This document shows, in pieces, positions 1 through 8,462 of a stretch of 64,000 bases of DNA. Source of the DNA: Prevotella disiens JCM 6334 = ATCC 29426 (GTDB taxonomy: Bacteria; Bacteroidota; Bacteroidia; Bacteroidales; Bacteroidaceae); contig NZ_BAIS01000003.1 in NCBI RefSeq assembly GCF_000613345.1, positions 1 to 64,000 on the forward strand, given 5' to 3'. Position 1 is the first letter of the stretch. Each line of letters begins with the position of its first letter. The position numbers were made by a program, and so were the translations under genes. The notes below the pieces were generated by a model. It was not told the origin of the DNA. It saw only the letters and a list, made by a program, of their open reading frames with translations, and made no database searches.

Positions 1-118
1 AGAGTTAGATTGTCAGTAAAAACATTTCTTTTAAAAAGATGTTGCTAACGAGTGCAAAGGTAAGGTATTTTCTTTTATAAGCCAAAAGAATATTGAAAAG
101 TATGGAAATTCTCTATGT

Positions 119-790
119 TTATAAATTCATTTTGTTTCTATCAAGTATTTTTATGGTTTTGCCGTTTACCTCAATAGCCCCATTTTCTGTCAATTCAGAC
201 AGGCAGCGGAGCAGTGAAAATTTTTGTATGCCGAATGAATCAGCTATTTCTTGACGCGATTTGTCGAGTTTTACAATGTTCGACCCTTGCTCTTTGGCGG
301 CTGAAAGAATAAAATAAACCACCTTTTCTCTTGCCGTAAGTAGCGATAATATGCGCATTTTTCGTGTCAAAAACACCTGAATGTTCGATAACGTTTGTAT
401 GTAGTTGCTACGAATCTGCTCGTTTGTGTCAATCAGTCGTTTTAGTTCCTGCGCACTCATACGGAAAATTGTTGTCGTTTCTTCGGCTTCCACCGTTACA
501 GGGAGTTTGTTCTCTTTTGAAAAAATAAATGCTGGTGCTATCATATTGCCCGAAGTCAAACGACTAACTTCAACTATTTTGCCCGAAAGTCCCATCATTT
601 TTGCCTTAAACTCGCCTTTTACTACGATGTCGGCATATTTTATAGGCATTCCCGTAATGCCGTAAATGTCTTTTTTAGCGTAAGTTACGAGTTCATATTG
701 CACACTATCCAATAGATTTTCTATCTCGTAAAAATCCATTTCTGCAAATAATGGGCATGTAGCCAATGCGTTTATTATATCTTTCTCCAT
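119..790 (-). CDS. Crp/Fnr family transcriptional regulator, probably HcpR-like
   Basis: A 223-residue protein with the usual Crp/Fnr layout: a cyclic-nucleotide-binding-like beta-roll over about residues 1-125, a dimer helix, and a C-terminal winged helix (about 175-205, reading SRQEIADSFGIQKFSLLRCL). Only scattered cysteines are present and no N-terminal Cys cluster, so it is not an Fe-S FNR. It is divergent from hcp, and two palindromes lie between them. In Bacteroidetes and other anaerobes, HcpR-type members of this family control hcp in response to nitrite or NO; the Porphyromonas protein binds haem. The regulator role for hcp is inferred from position and operator. The ligand is not visible in the sequence. 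Confidence 0.85.
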   Translation of the reverse strand: MEKDIINALATCPLFAEMDFYEIENLLDSVQYELVTYAKKDIYGITGMPIKYADIVVKGEFKAKMMGLSGKIVEVSRLTSGNMIAPAFIFSKENKLPVTVEAEETTTIFRMSAQELKRLIDTNEQIRSNYIQTLSNIQVFLTRKMRILSLLTAREKVVYFILSAAKEQGSNIVKLDKSRQEIADSFGIQKFSLLRCLSELTENGAIEVNGKTIKILDRNKMNL

Positions 791-811
791 TTATGTTTCC
801 CTCTGTTTTAC

Positions 812-828
812 TTTTGTAGCCTACAAAA
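812..828. promoter_or_regulatory. Palindrome at the start of the Crp/Fnr gene
   Basis: TTTTGTAG-C-CTACAAAA is a perfect inverted repeat with 8-base arms and a one-base centre. It overlaps the end of a minus-strand -7 box (TATTTTTG, 831 to 824) and so sits at the expected transcription start of the regulator gene. That position fits autorepression, but the sequence differs from the GTAACA palindrome nearer hcp. Confidence 0.4.
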
Positions 829-882
829 ATAGGGCTTTCACGCAATGTAACGAATTTATTTAACATCTTTTATGCAGCACAA

Positions 883-896
883 GTAACATTTGTTAC
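883..896. promoter_or_regulatory. Candidate HcpR/Crp-Fnr operator upstream of hcp
   Basis: GTAACATTTGTTAC is an inverted repeat with 6-base arms (GTAACA / TGTTAC) around TT. It lies directly upstream of the putative -33 element of the hcp promoter, the position expected for an activator of the Crp/Fnr family. The gene for such a regulator is divergent next door. Confidence 0.65.
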
Positions 897-897
897 C

Positions 898-926
898 TTT
901 GGCAGATTTTTGAAAACGTAATTTTG
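898..926 (+). promoter_or_regulatory. hcp promoter
   Basis: TTTG (898-901) and TAATTTTG (919-926, matching TAnnTTTG) are 17 bases apart, slightly short of the usual 19. Transcription would start near 930, giving a leader of about 29 bases before the hcp ATG. Confidence 0.55.
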
Positions 927-958
927 CAACATAATTTTAAAACGAATAAGAAAGAAAA

Positions 959-2608
959 ATGGAAAATCAAATGTTCTGTTATCAGTGTCAAGAAACTGCG
1001 AAAGGCACTGGCTGTACAATTAAAGGTGTGTGTGGTAAATTGCCTTCAACTTCAAAATATATGGACTTGCTCCTAAGTGTGGTTCGTGGTATAGCAACCA
1101 TCGAGTATAATTTGCGCCAAAATAATGTTGAAAGTATTGCCGAAGTAGACCATTTTATTATGGACGCTTTGTTCTGTACCATAACCAATGCCAATTTTGA
1201 CGACCCTTCTATTCTTCGTCGAGTAGATGCAGGCATTGCTTTGAAGAAAAAATTGATACTCATTGCAGAAACAAATAACGTAGTGTTGCCTTCTTATCGT
1301 GAAGTAGAGTGGGGTGGCGAAAAAGCCGATTACGACCATGAGGGCGATGCACAAACCATTCTTCGCACCGAAAACGAAGACTTGCGTTCGCTTAAAGAAC
1401 TTACCATGTTGGGTTTAAAAGGTCTTGCTGCTTATTATGAACATGCCTCACGTTTAGGATTTTACGACAAGAAAATTACCGATTTTGTATGCGAGGCTTT
1501 GGCTATTATTACCAATCCCGATGCTGATATGAACACTTTGCTCAATACGGTTCTTGCAACAGGAACAAACGGCGTGAACGTAATGGCATTGTTAGACCAA
1601 GCAAACACTACCGCATACGGCAATCCTGAAATTTCAAAAGTTAATATCGGAGTGGGCAAGAATCCTGGTATTTTGATTAGTGGACACGACCTTCACGATA
1701 TTGAAGACCTTTTAAAGCAAACCGAAGGCACAGGTATTGATGTTTACACACACGGCGAAATGTTGCCAGCTCATTACTATCCAAAGCTCAAGAAATACAA
1801 AAATTTAGTGGGTAATTATGGTAACGCATGGTGGCAACAGAAGGAAGAGTTTGCAAGTTTTAATGGTCCTATCGTTTTTACAACCAACTGTATTGTACCA
1901 CCTTCAAAGAATGCCAACTATAACGACCGTGTATTTACAATGAATGCAACAGGTTTCCCCGGGTGGAAACATATTGAAACCAATACCGAAGGGCATAAAG
2001 ATTTCTCTGAAGTAATCGAAATAGCTAAGAAGTGTCAAGCTCCAATCCAAATAGAAGAAGGCGAAATCATCGGTGGATTTGCCCATAATCAAGTACTTTC
2101 GTTAGCCGACCAAATTGTTGAGGCTGTGAAAAGTGGTGCTATTCGTAAGTTTGTAGTCATGGGTGGTTGCGATGGTCGTTTCAAAGACCGTAACTATTAT
2201 ACCGAATTTGCCCAACAACTACCAAAAGATGTAGTGATTTTAACTTCTGGTTGTGCCAAATACAAGTACAATAAGTTGAATTTAGGCGATATAAATGGCA
2301 TTCCTCGCGTATTAGATGCAGGTCAATGTAACGACTCTTACACATGGGCGGTAGTAGCTTTGAAGTTAAAAGAAATTTTTGGAGCAAATGATATAAATGA
2401 CCTTCCAATAGCTTTCAATATTGCATGGTACGAACAAAAAGCAGTTATTGTTTTGCTTGCTCTCCTAAGTTTGGGTATAAAGAATATCCACATTGGACCA
2501 ACTCTTCCTGCTTTTGTTTCTCCAGCCGTTCTCAAAGTGCTTGTTGAGCAATTTGACTTAGGCGGAATTACAACAGTAGAAGAAGATTTGAAAACTATGA
2601 TAGGTTAA
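959..2608 (+). CDS. hcp: Hydroxylamine reductase (hybrid cluster protein)
   Basis: A 549-residue Hcp. The N-terminal cysteines C7-x2-C10-x8-C19-x5-C25 bind the cubane Fe-S cluster and are spaced as in Hcp of strict anaerobes. Later segments [28 protein letters not shown] and DAGQCNDS supply the hybrid-cluster ligands. It is a cytoplasmic enzyme reported to reduce hydroxylamine and to act as an NO reductase in nitrosative stress. It is divergent from a Crp/Fnr regulator with an operator upstream, so it is probably an inducible single-gene unit. No hcr reductase gene is adjacent. Confidence 0.97.
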   Translation: MENQMFCYQCQETAKGTGCTIKGVCGKLPSTSKYMDLLLSVVRGIATIEYNLRQNNVESIAEVDHFIMDALFCTITNANFDDPSILRRVDAGIALKKKLILIAETNNVVLPSYREVEWGGEKADYDHEGDAQTILRTENEDLRSLKELTMLGLKGLAAYYEHASRLGFYDKKITDFVCEALAIITNPDADMNTLLNTVLATGTNGVNVMALLDQANTTAYGNPEISKVNIGVGKNPGILISGHDLHDIEDLLKQTEGTGIDVYTHGEMLPAHYYPKLKKYKNLVGNYGNAWWQQKEEFASFNGPIVFTTNCIVPPSKNANYNDRVFTMNATGFPGWKHIETNTEGHKDFSEVIEIAKKCQAPIQIEEGEIIGGFAHNQVLSLADQIVEAVKSGAIRKFVVMGGCDGRFKDRNYYTEFAQQLPKDVVILTSGCAKYKYNKLNLGDINGIPRVLDAGQCNDSYTWAVVALKLKEIFGANDINDLPIAFNIAWYEQKAVIVLLALLSLGIKNIHIGPTLPAFVSPAVLKVLVEQFDLGGITTVEEDLKTMIG

Positions 2609-3019
2609 GTGGATTGTCCCAACTCATTGGTGGAATACAAAATTGTTTTTCTCTTTTATTTAACAAATATATTTTAAAACAATGGGATAGTCTGTCAAGT
2701 ATGATTTTTTCATAAACTCAACAACTCGTATTGTATTCTTTCACAAGAAATTAAAATTTTGAAAGTTAGAAATACAAGACGAGTAGTTGAGTTTTACAGT
2801 AAAATGACACTTTACGAAATAGTCTTCATTCGCTCACGTTTTTTGATGTTTTACCTAAAATAATGGTATGAGAGAAATAGATAAAAAATAAATCCACAAT
2901 GATAGTCTTAGAAACTACCCATTTACCCATTGTGGATTTATGTTTTATATGAATAATTTTTATTTTACTTTTATGTACGAATGAAATTATTTTATTAGTT
3001 TTATATTCCCTTGTTCTGC
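2609..3019. other. Non-coding gap with a long imperfect hairpin
   Basis: No gene is visible in this 411-base gap between hcp and the HIRAN gene. It holds a long imperfect inverted repeat: 2715-2739 pairs with 2769-2794 (ACTCAACAACTCGTA on the left, matched by ACGAGTAGTTGAGT on the right), with extra pairing of TCTTTC with GAAAG inside. A separate terminator lies at 2889-2940. The hairpin might end hcp transcripts, but no T-run follows it. Confidence 0.5.
2889..2940 (-). terminator. Terminator of the HIRAN gene
   Basis: TAAATCCACAATG (2889-2901) and CATTGTGGATTTA (2928-2940) form a perfect 13-base inverted repeat with a 26-base loop. Read on the minus strand it is followed by a T-rich run. 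Confidence 0.6.
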
Positions 3020-3343
3020 TTATTTCTCGTTTTTTCTCACATATATATTAATAGCAATTTGTTTTTCAGGGTGTTGCTCTGGATTGTATTGACATATATA
3101 CACTTCAAAAATATTACCCCAACCTTGGTCTAAAAAGATTGCAAGTTCTTCATTTTCATCGCTTGGAATGTACCCGATTTTACATTCATCGCAATATATC
3201 GCAATGGCATTTGGGTCGAATTTGTTATCTTCTTCGCGCACTAATTTAAGTTTCTTGCCATTTTTAAGCTCTTCAACACAGAATATAGCCTCATTATATT
3301 GTACTCCTGCAACTCTTGTGTTTATGTAATACTTTCTTTTCAT
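3020..3343 (-). CDS. HIRAN domain protein
   Basis: A 107-residue stand-alone HIRAN domain. The diagnostic stretches are the N-terminal TRVAGVQYNEA, then LKLVREEDNKFDPNAIAIY and IGYIPSDENEELA. HIRAN domains, known from HIP116/Rad5 helicases, recognise DNA ends or stalled forks; free-standing bacterial versions are uncharacterised. No helicase or nuclease is fused. A -7 box (TAACTTTG, 3379 to 3372) in the short gap before the gene suggests it is transcribed separately from the upstream WYL regulator, though on the same strand. Confidence 0.85.
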   Translation of the reverse strand: MKRKYYINTRVAGVQYNEAIFCVEELKNGKKLKLVREEDNKFDPNAIAIYCDECKIGYIPSDENEELAIFLDQGWGNIFEVYICQYNPEQHPEKQIAINIYVRKNEK

Positions 3344-3425
3344 AACTGTAATGTTTTTAAAGATTATGATGCAAAGTTAGGATAACACTGTGCTAAAACT
3401 TTTCCTATTGTGCAAAAATATTAAT

Positions 3426-4328
3426 TTATTTGTTGATTTTTGCTATTTCTTCAGCTTTTTCTCGTACAGCTTTACGCAATGAAAGTGGTTCAATAACTTC
3501 GCAATGCGCGCCTAATCCCGTAATTGTATCAATTAATTCGTAATTTTCTATTAGATGAAACCGAAAGATGGTATAATCAGTTGTTCTTTCTTCAATTTCT
3601 TGTGAGTCGTGAATGGGTAGCGTTTCAATGTAATCTCTAACGTACCCTGTAACTTTTAGGCGTATCAATTCCACAGGACTATCCTCATTAGAATGCATTC
3701 CAATACAAGATTTAAATTTTCTTTTTGCCGAAAATGTAGGTGAAATTTCAAATGTTTTGTCAAGTTCTCTTACTTCAATGATGCGATCAAGTCCGTATGT
3801 AAATTCTTTATTGTGCTTGTCACTATGGGCTACGAGGTACCAACGTCGTTCATTTAATTTCAATGCGTATGGTTTTGTTTCAAAATCATAATCAGAATTT
3901 CCTCCAAAAGGCTTATATTTCATGTAAATTTGGTGATTATGACGCATTGCATTACAGATTATTTCCAATGTTTCGTTGGCTGTTGGAATATCTTCAAGCA
4001 GTATTCTTTCATGCAGCAATCTGTTTTCCGACATTATATTTCCAATAGAGTAAGCGTTCATTGTCCATTTTATTAAGTCGTTATGGTTACTCTCATCTTC
4101 CATAATATAATATCTGAACGGTGCTTTTCGGGCACATTCAACCCAAATTCCGAGTGCGGTTGGCAGTGCATTGAGCCAATTTCTAAATGTTCTTTTTGAT
4201 AGTTCTGTGCCATATTCGTTTAAGCAACTCCTTTGCCAAGCATTGTTTATTTCTTCAAAAGTGAGTCCTTTCCCACGTCGTATGGTATCTACCAACCAAA
4301 TGTATCGTCTAAAAATTTCTTTAGCCAT
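3426..4328 (-). CDS. WYL domain-containing transcriptional regulator
   Basis: A 300-residue protein with an N-terminal helix-turn-helix region (about 1-60) and a WYL domain in the middle, where ERRWYLVAHSD contains the name-giving W-Y-L and is followed by YGLDRIIEV. A C-terminal WCX-like extension follows. WYL proteins bind nucleic acids or nucleotides and often control defence, CRISPR or DNA-damage genes. The next gene downstream encodes a HIRAN protein, so the two may be functionally linked. No restriction or CRISPR genes are adjacent in the window. Confidence 0.88.
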   Translation of the reverse strand: MAKEIFRRYIWLVDTIRRGKGLTFEEINNAWQRSCLNEYGTELSKRTFRNWLNALPTALGIWVECARKAPFRYYIMEDESNHNDLIKWTMNAYSIGNIMSENRLLHERILLEDIPTANETLEIICNAMRHNHQIYMKYKPFGGNSDYDFETKPYALKLNERRWYLVAHSDKHNKEFTYGLDRIIEVRELDKTFEISPTFSAKRKFKSCIGMHSNEDSPVELIRLKVTGYVRDYIETLPIHDSQEIEERTTDYTIFRFHLIENYELIDTITGLGAHCEVIEPLSLRKAVREKAEEIAKINK

Positions 4329-4422
4329 TGTTTTTTATGAATTTAGTCTGTTTCTATTTTGTTTTATTGTTACATGGATTGGGTTTTGGATTACCTCTTA
4401 TAAGATTTCTTTATTTTACGTT

Positions 4423-4462
4423 TAACCCCTCGAAAGAACCATTGGATTTTTTCGAGGGGTTA
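4423..4462. terminator. Inverted repeat between WYL and EamA genes
   Basis: TAACCCCTCGAA (4423-4434) pairs perfectly with TTCGAGGGGTTA (4451-4462), with a 16-base loop. It lies upstream of the minus-strand WYL gene and downstream of nothing on the plus strand, so its role as a terminator is uncertain. A related half, TTTTTCGAGGGGTTGA, recurs near 34396-34411. Confidence 0.4.
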
Positions 4463-4559
4463 AATATAATGTGTTAATCTATTGTTTCTATTTCTCAAAT
4501 AGCCTTAATTTTTTATTTGCTTTTGTGCGCCTATATAATATAATAAGGTGTAATTTGGC

Positions 4560-5464
4560 TTATTTTTTGTTCGCAAAGAATACTCCTACGAGGATTAAAG
4601 CACTACCGATAGCTGCTTCGATGGTCATTTGTTCGCCTAAGAAGATTGCACTAATGATGACGGTACAAATTGGACTGAGATAGTTGTAGTTGGCAATTTT
4701 CACTGCTCCTACTTTTTCTGTAACGTAACTCCATGCACCAAAACCAAAGAACGATGCCACCAAACCAAGGAAAAGAAGGTTGAAAGTAACAGGTAAGTCG
4801 GTCAAGAAATTTTGCAATGGATATTCCCAAGGAGTAATAATGAACAATGGAAGACTTGTCAATGCACCATAGAAGAACATTTTACGGGTGAGGAAAGCGG
4901 CGCCATATTTTTTTCCTAATGGTTTTAGCAGCAAGCAGTAAGCACCAAAACAAGCCGTAGAGAGCAATGCTAAAGCGTCGCCCAAGACACGATTGCTTGC
5001 TGTTTTGCATTCGCTATTGCCACCAAAGATGATGAACGACACACCGATGAGGCTATGAGTGAACCTATTGCCAACGATTTTGTGAGTTTTTCTTTGCAGA
5101 AAAGTATCGCTAAAAACATGGTAAACAAGGGCGAAGTACAAAGGATAAAGCTAATATCATTTACGCTACCTACTTCTACCGCAAAGTTTTCTGGAATAAA
5201 ATAGAGTGAACCTCCCAATACACCACAAGCTACCATTAGTAATTCGTCTTTGAGATTGGCTGACCATAGCTTCTTGTACGACAGTGTCCACATAGCGAGA
5301 TAAGCAATGATATAACGTGAAAGAAAAACTTCATCAGGTCGCATGCCACCTTGAATAACAACTTTTGTATTTACCAAAGTTGCTCCCCAAATACTTACAA
5401 CCAATATTGCGATAAGATGATAGAGTACCACTCTATTCTTACTCTCTTTAACTATGTTAGGCAT
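4560..5464 (-). pseudogene. EamA/DMT-family permease, frameshifted
   Basis: Two overlapping reading frames together make one drug/metabolite transporter of about 301 residues with ten predicted membrane helices. The first half begins MPNIVKESKNRVVLYHLIA and runs to GSLIA; the second continues from LIGVSFIIFGG to the end at FANKK. The shift is at about 5051-5052: adding one C to the minus-strand GCCTC (giving GCCCTC) joins the frames. The start is the ATG at 5464, because a longer TTG start would overlap the -7 box TAACTTTG (5502 to 5495). The substrate is unknown. A sequencing error is as likely as real decay. Confidence 0.8.
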
Positions 5465-5638
5465 AAAATTATTCTTGTATGATTTAAAGTAGCGCAAAGT
5501 TAGGAAATTTTAGATTAAGAACAAAATATTAACCGACTTAAAATTAGCAAAGATTGAAAATTATACGTTTTTTATGTTGCTTTTAACTATTTGAGGTCTA
5601 AAATCGGAAGAAAAGAATAATATATTGTTGTGATTTTA

Positions 5639-6418
5639 CTATTTCTTTTCGTTCGATTTTCTTAATGTATTTTTTGAAATGCACAAATCTTTAATGACTT
5701 CACCGCCAATGATTAGTCCTGCCGTAGCGGGTACCCATGCGTTGGAAGCAGGTGTTAATCGTTTTTGGTGGGCTATGGTTTCTTCGTTTTCTTTGTTTGT
5801 GTTTGGCTTGTTTTGGCTTACTCTCATGCTTGTGAGCGGTTCTTCGGGGCTATAAACCACCTTTATATCGCGCACATTGGTCTTTCTTAGTTTTTTGCGC
5901 AATACCTTTGCTAATGGGTCGTTGATGGTCTTAAATAAATCGGTTACTATAAATTGGGTTGCATCTAATTTGAAAGCTGCTCCCATACTGCTTATCATGG
6001 GGACGTGTAAGTTGTGGCAACGGGTTATAATATCGAGTTTTGCTACGACCGTATCAATGCAATCTACCACATAATCGTACTGTGTAAAGTCGAATATATC
6101 AGCACTTTCTGGCAAATAAAACGTTTCAAATTTCGTTACCTTGCATGCTGGGTTGATGTCTTTAATGCGGCGTTCTGCTACGTCTACTTTCGCTTCGCCG
6201 AGTGTAGAGTGTGTAGCAATGATTTGACGATTGATGTTGGACAGTCCCACATGGTCGTCATCGACAATATCAATGTTGCCCACTCCGCTACGTGCCAATA
6301 CTTCTACAACATAGCCACCAACTCCACCGACGCCAAAGACCAGCACATGGCTGTTTGTCAATGTTGTCATGGCTTCGCTACCCAATAAAAGTTCTGTTCT
6401 TGAAAACTGATTTTCCAT
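5639..6418 (-). CDS. tcdA: tRNA threonylcarbamoyladenosine dehydratase
   Basis: A 259-residue E1-like/ThiF-family enzyme. The nucleotide-binding GVGGVGGYVVEVLARSG is followed by DDDHVGLSNINRQ and DCIDT, as in TcdA (CsdL/YgdL). The family catalyses ATP-dependent cyclisation of t6A37 in ANN-decoding tRNAs to the hydantoin form. TsaE, part of the t6A synthesis machinery, is encoded elsewhere in this window. The ATG at 6418 is chosen as the start; an upstream TTG would overlap promoter-like sequence. A -7 box TAACTTTG lies at 6473 to 6466. Confidence 0.92.
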   Translation of the reverse strand: MENQFSRTELLLGSEAMTTLTNSHVLVFGVGGVGGYVVEVLARSGVGNIDIVDDDHVGLSNINRQIIATHSTLGEAKVDVAERRIKDINPACKVTKFETFYLPESADIFDFTQYDYVVDCIDTVVAKLDIITRCHNLHVPMISSMGAAFKLDATQFIVTDLFKTINDPLAKVLRKKLRKTNVRDIKVVYSPEEPLTSMRVSQNKPNTNKENEETIAHQKRLTPASNAWVPATAGLIIGGEVIKDLCISKNTLRKSNEKK

Positions 6419-6594
6419 AATGTATTTCTGCTTTTCGTGCAAAGTATTGCTGCTAAAATTTGATGCAAAGTTACGATATCATTCCCATAGAATGGCAGTT
6501 TTTCTGCTGTTTTTGTTATTTTTCTTGTGCTTTGCAAGCGGTGTGCTTGACGAATATATTATTTTATGGTTCATTGTACAATCGCTTTAAAATT

Positions 6595-6655
6595 TAAAAT
6601 AGGCTCTTTTGAACTTCAAAATAGGCGGTTTTGCAGTGCAAAATAGCCTATTTGA
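6595..6655. repeat. 22-bp-period repeat array, locus 1 (3 units)
   Basis: Three 17-base units of the form (C/T)AAAA-N7-TTTTG start at 6595, 6617 and 6639, separated by 5-base spacers (AACTT, CAGTG). The N7 cores are TAGGCTC, TAGGCGG and TAGCCTA; the last unit is one base short at its end. The array lies in the 349-base gap between the divergent tcdA and TPM genes, which holds no other gene. Confidence 0.8.
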
Positions 6656-6754
6656 GTTTTTGGTATGTTCTCTACTTTTTTATTTTCTTGAAAGTTTCAT
6701 CAATTATTCTTAGCTTTTATCAACGAGAAATCTTGGTTTATTGTTGAAATGTGT

Positions 6755-6762
6755 TATCTTTG
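6755..6762 (+). promoter_or_regulatory. -7 box directly before the TPM gene
   Basis: TATCTTTG matches TAnnTTTG exactly and ends only 5 bases before the ATG at 6768. If the start point is 3-5 bases past the box, the message would be leaderless or nearly so. Confidence 0.55.
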
Positions 6763-6767
6763 CAGCC

Positions 6768-7547
6768 ATGAATAGGTATGCAATTGCAATGTTAGCATTT
6801 ATTTTTTCATGCTTTAGTCAGCAAGTTTTGGCTAAAGTTTGGACAGCTAACGATATTCCTATGGTGCATTTGCAAGATGCACGCCGCTATGTTTGCGACC
6901 CTGAAAACATCATGTCGGACGCCTTACGCGATTCTACTGATTTATATTTGAGTAGGTTGGAAAAGGAAAGCGGCATTCAAGCCGTCTTTGTTATCGTGTC
7001 TAATGTTGAATCGGGCGATGCTTTTCGTGTGGCGCAAGATATTGGTAACAAACAAGGTGTAGGCGATAAGAAAACCGACAGAGGTCTCGTTGTGGTTGTT
7101 GCTGTGGAAGATAGACGCTACTTTATAGCCCCTGGCGACGGTTTGGAGGGCGACTTAACCGATGTGGATTGCGATGATATAGCCCAAGCATGTATCGTAA
7201 AAAATATGCGATTGGGTAACATTGATAAGGCAATGCTCAGTACTGCAAAAGCTGTTTATTCAAAGTTTAAAACAGGAAAAACGGGGGTAGAACAAGGCGA
7301 AAGCAATGATGCCGCAGACGCCATGAGTGCTATTATCTTGTTGATAGTAATCTTTTGGATTGTTTGGTCGATTAGCAAAGGAGGAAAAGGTGGCAATGGC
7401 GGACATGGAAGAGGCAGCCGCAGTTTTGGTCCTTTCTTTTGGGGTAACCCAGGACATATAAATGATGGACACTTTGGTGGAGGTTTTGGTGGCGGAAGTT
7501 TCGGCGGTGGCAGCTTCGGTGGCGGCGGTGCTGGCGGCGGTTGGTAA
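6768..7547 (+). CDS. TPM domain protein (YgcG family)
   Basis: A 259-residue membrane protein: a signal peptide (about 1-22), a TPM domain (about 28-160, with VCDPENIMS, FVIVSNVES, RGLVVVVAVEDRRYFIAPGDGLEG), one membrane helix (IILLIVIFWIVWSI) and a glycine-rich tail of GGGFGGGSFGGG type. TPM domains have been linked to phosphatase activity and photosystem II repair in plants; in bacteria the family is uncharacterised and often sits beside LemA, as here. The ATG at 6768 is preferred because a start further upstream would lie ahead of the -7 box. Confidence 0.88.
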   Translation: MNRYAIAMLAFIFSCFSQQVLAKVWTANDIPMVHLQDARRYVCDPENIMSDALRDSTDLYLSRLEKESGIQAVFVIVSNVESGDAFRVAQDIGNKQGVGDKKTDRGLVVVVAVEDRRYFIAPGDGLEGDLTDVDCDDIAQACIVKNMRLGNIDKAMLSTAKAVYSKFKTGKTGVEQGESNDAADAMSAIILLIVIFWIVWSISKGGKGGNGGHGRGSRSFGPFFWGNPGHINDGHFGGGFGGGSFGGGSFGGGGAGGGW

Positions 7548-7580
7548 GAAAAACAGAATAACATTATTAACTATAAGGAA

Positions 7581-8165
7581 ATGAAAAATAAAACATTATT
7601 AATTGTGATAGCGATTGTGGCTTTGCTCGGTATTTGGGCATTCTCAGGCTACAATGGTATGGTGGATAAACAAGAATTGGCTACTACTGCTTTAAGCAAT
7701 GTGCAAGCGCAATATCAGCGCAGAACCGACATGATGCCACAGTTGGCAAAGATTGTGAAGGCATACGCAAAACACGAAAAAGAAACATTCGAAGCCGTAA
7801 CGAAGGCACGCAACGCAGCTACACAAATACATTTGGACGCTGATAACCTCACACCTGAAAAGATGAAAGAGTATGAAATGGCTCAAAACCAAGTGACACA
7901 GGCGTTTTCACGCTTAATAGCTGTGGCTGAGGCTTACCCAGAACTCAAGGCAAGCGAGAATTTTAAGGCATTGCAAGTGCAGGAAGAAGGTACAGAAAAT
8001 CGTATCAATGAGGCGCGAAAGAAGTACAATGAGTCGGTACAAGAATACAATCAAACAGTGCGCCACTTCCCTAATTCAATCTTAGCAGGCATGTTTGGTT
8101 TCGACAAAATGACCAAGTTTGAGGCTGCGACAGGTGCCGAAAAAGCACCAGATTTGGATATTTAA
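7581..8165 (+). CDS. LemA family protein
   Basis: A 194-residue protein with an N-terminal membrane anchor (about 4-22, LLIVIAIVALLGIWAFSGY) and a long helical domain containing the LemA signature (QYQRRTDMMPQLAKIVKAYA, then FEAVTKARNAAT). LemA proteins form a periplasmic or extracytoplasmic four-helix fold of unknown function. The gene starts 33 bases after the TPM gene, giving a two-gene operon that ends at a hairpin at 8180-8250. Confidence 0.93.
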   Translation: MKNKTLLIVIAIVALLGIWAFSGYNGMVDKQELATTALSNVQAQYQRRTDMMPQLAKIVKAYAKHEKETFEAVTKARNAATQIHLDADNLTPEKMKEYEMAQNQVTQAFSRLIAVAEAYPELKASENFKALQVQEEGTENRINEARKKYNESVQEYNQTVRHFPNSILAGMFGFDKMTKFEAATGAEKAPDLDI

Positions 8166-8179
8166 GAAAGTTTTTGGAA

Positions 8180-8255
8180 AGAGGAAGCATCGGATTTGTC
8201 TGACTTTGCGCAAATTAATACCCACGTCAGACTCGTCCAGATCGTCCTCTTTTTC
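8180..8255 (+). terminator. Terminator of the TPM-LemA operon
   Basis: AGAGGAAG...TTGTCTGAC (8180-8204) pairs with GTCAGACT...CGTCCTCT (8226-8250), with internal mismatches, followed by TTTTTCT. Confidence 0.6.
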
Positions 8256-8407
8256 TCTTGAGCTTTTTGTATTTTAATGAAAAACTACCATGTTGAACTA
8301 ATGTAAAATTGGCTATCATTCTAATAAATGGACGTTAAGGTAGCTTTTTTAATTGTTAAATACGAATAAAGAATACTGACAAATTGGCAAGGTTACAAAA
8401 AATGGTC

Positions 8408-8415
8408 TATATTTG
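8408..8415 (+). promoter_or_regulatory. htrA -7 box
   Basis: TATATTTG fits TAnnTTTG; a TTGG lies about 20 bases upstream. The leader before the ATG at 8463 would be about 45 bases. Confidence 0.5.
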
Positions 8416-8462
8416 CAACACGTTTAAGCAAATAAGACAAATAAATATAAAAGTAACAGATT

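Noticed and set aside
5495-5502. TTG start for the EamA gene at 5497 (and similar upstream TTG starts for tcdA and rpoD)
   Set aside because: These TTG codons coincide with or lie in -7 boxes or promoter-like sequence; the downstream ATG begins the conserved protein.
7256-7564. Proline-rich reverse-strand reading frame opposite the TPM gene
   Set aside because: It is the complement of the glycine-rich tail codons of the TPM protein, has no ribosome site and no promoter.
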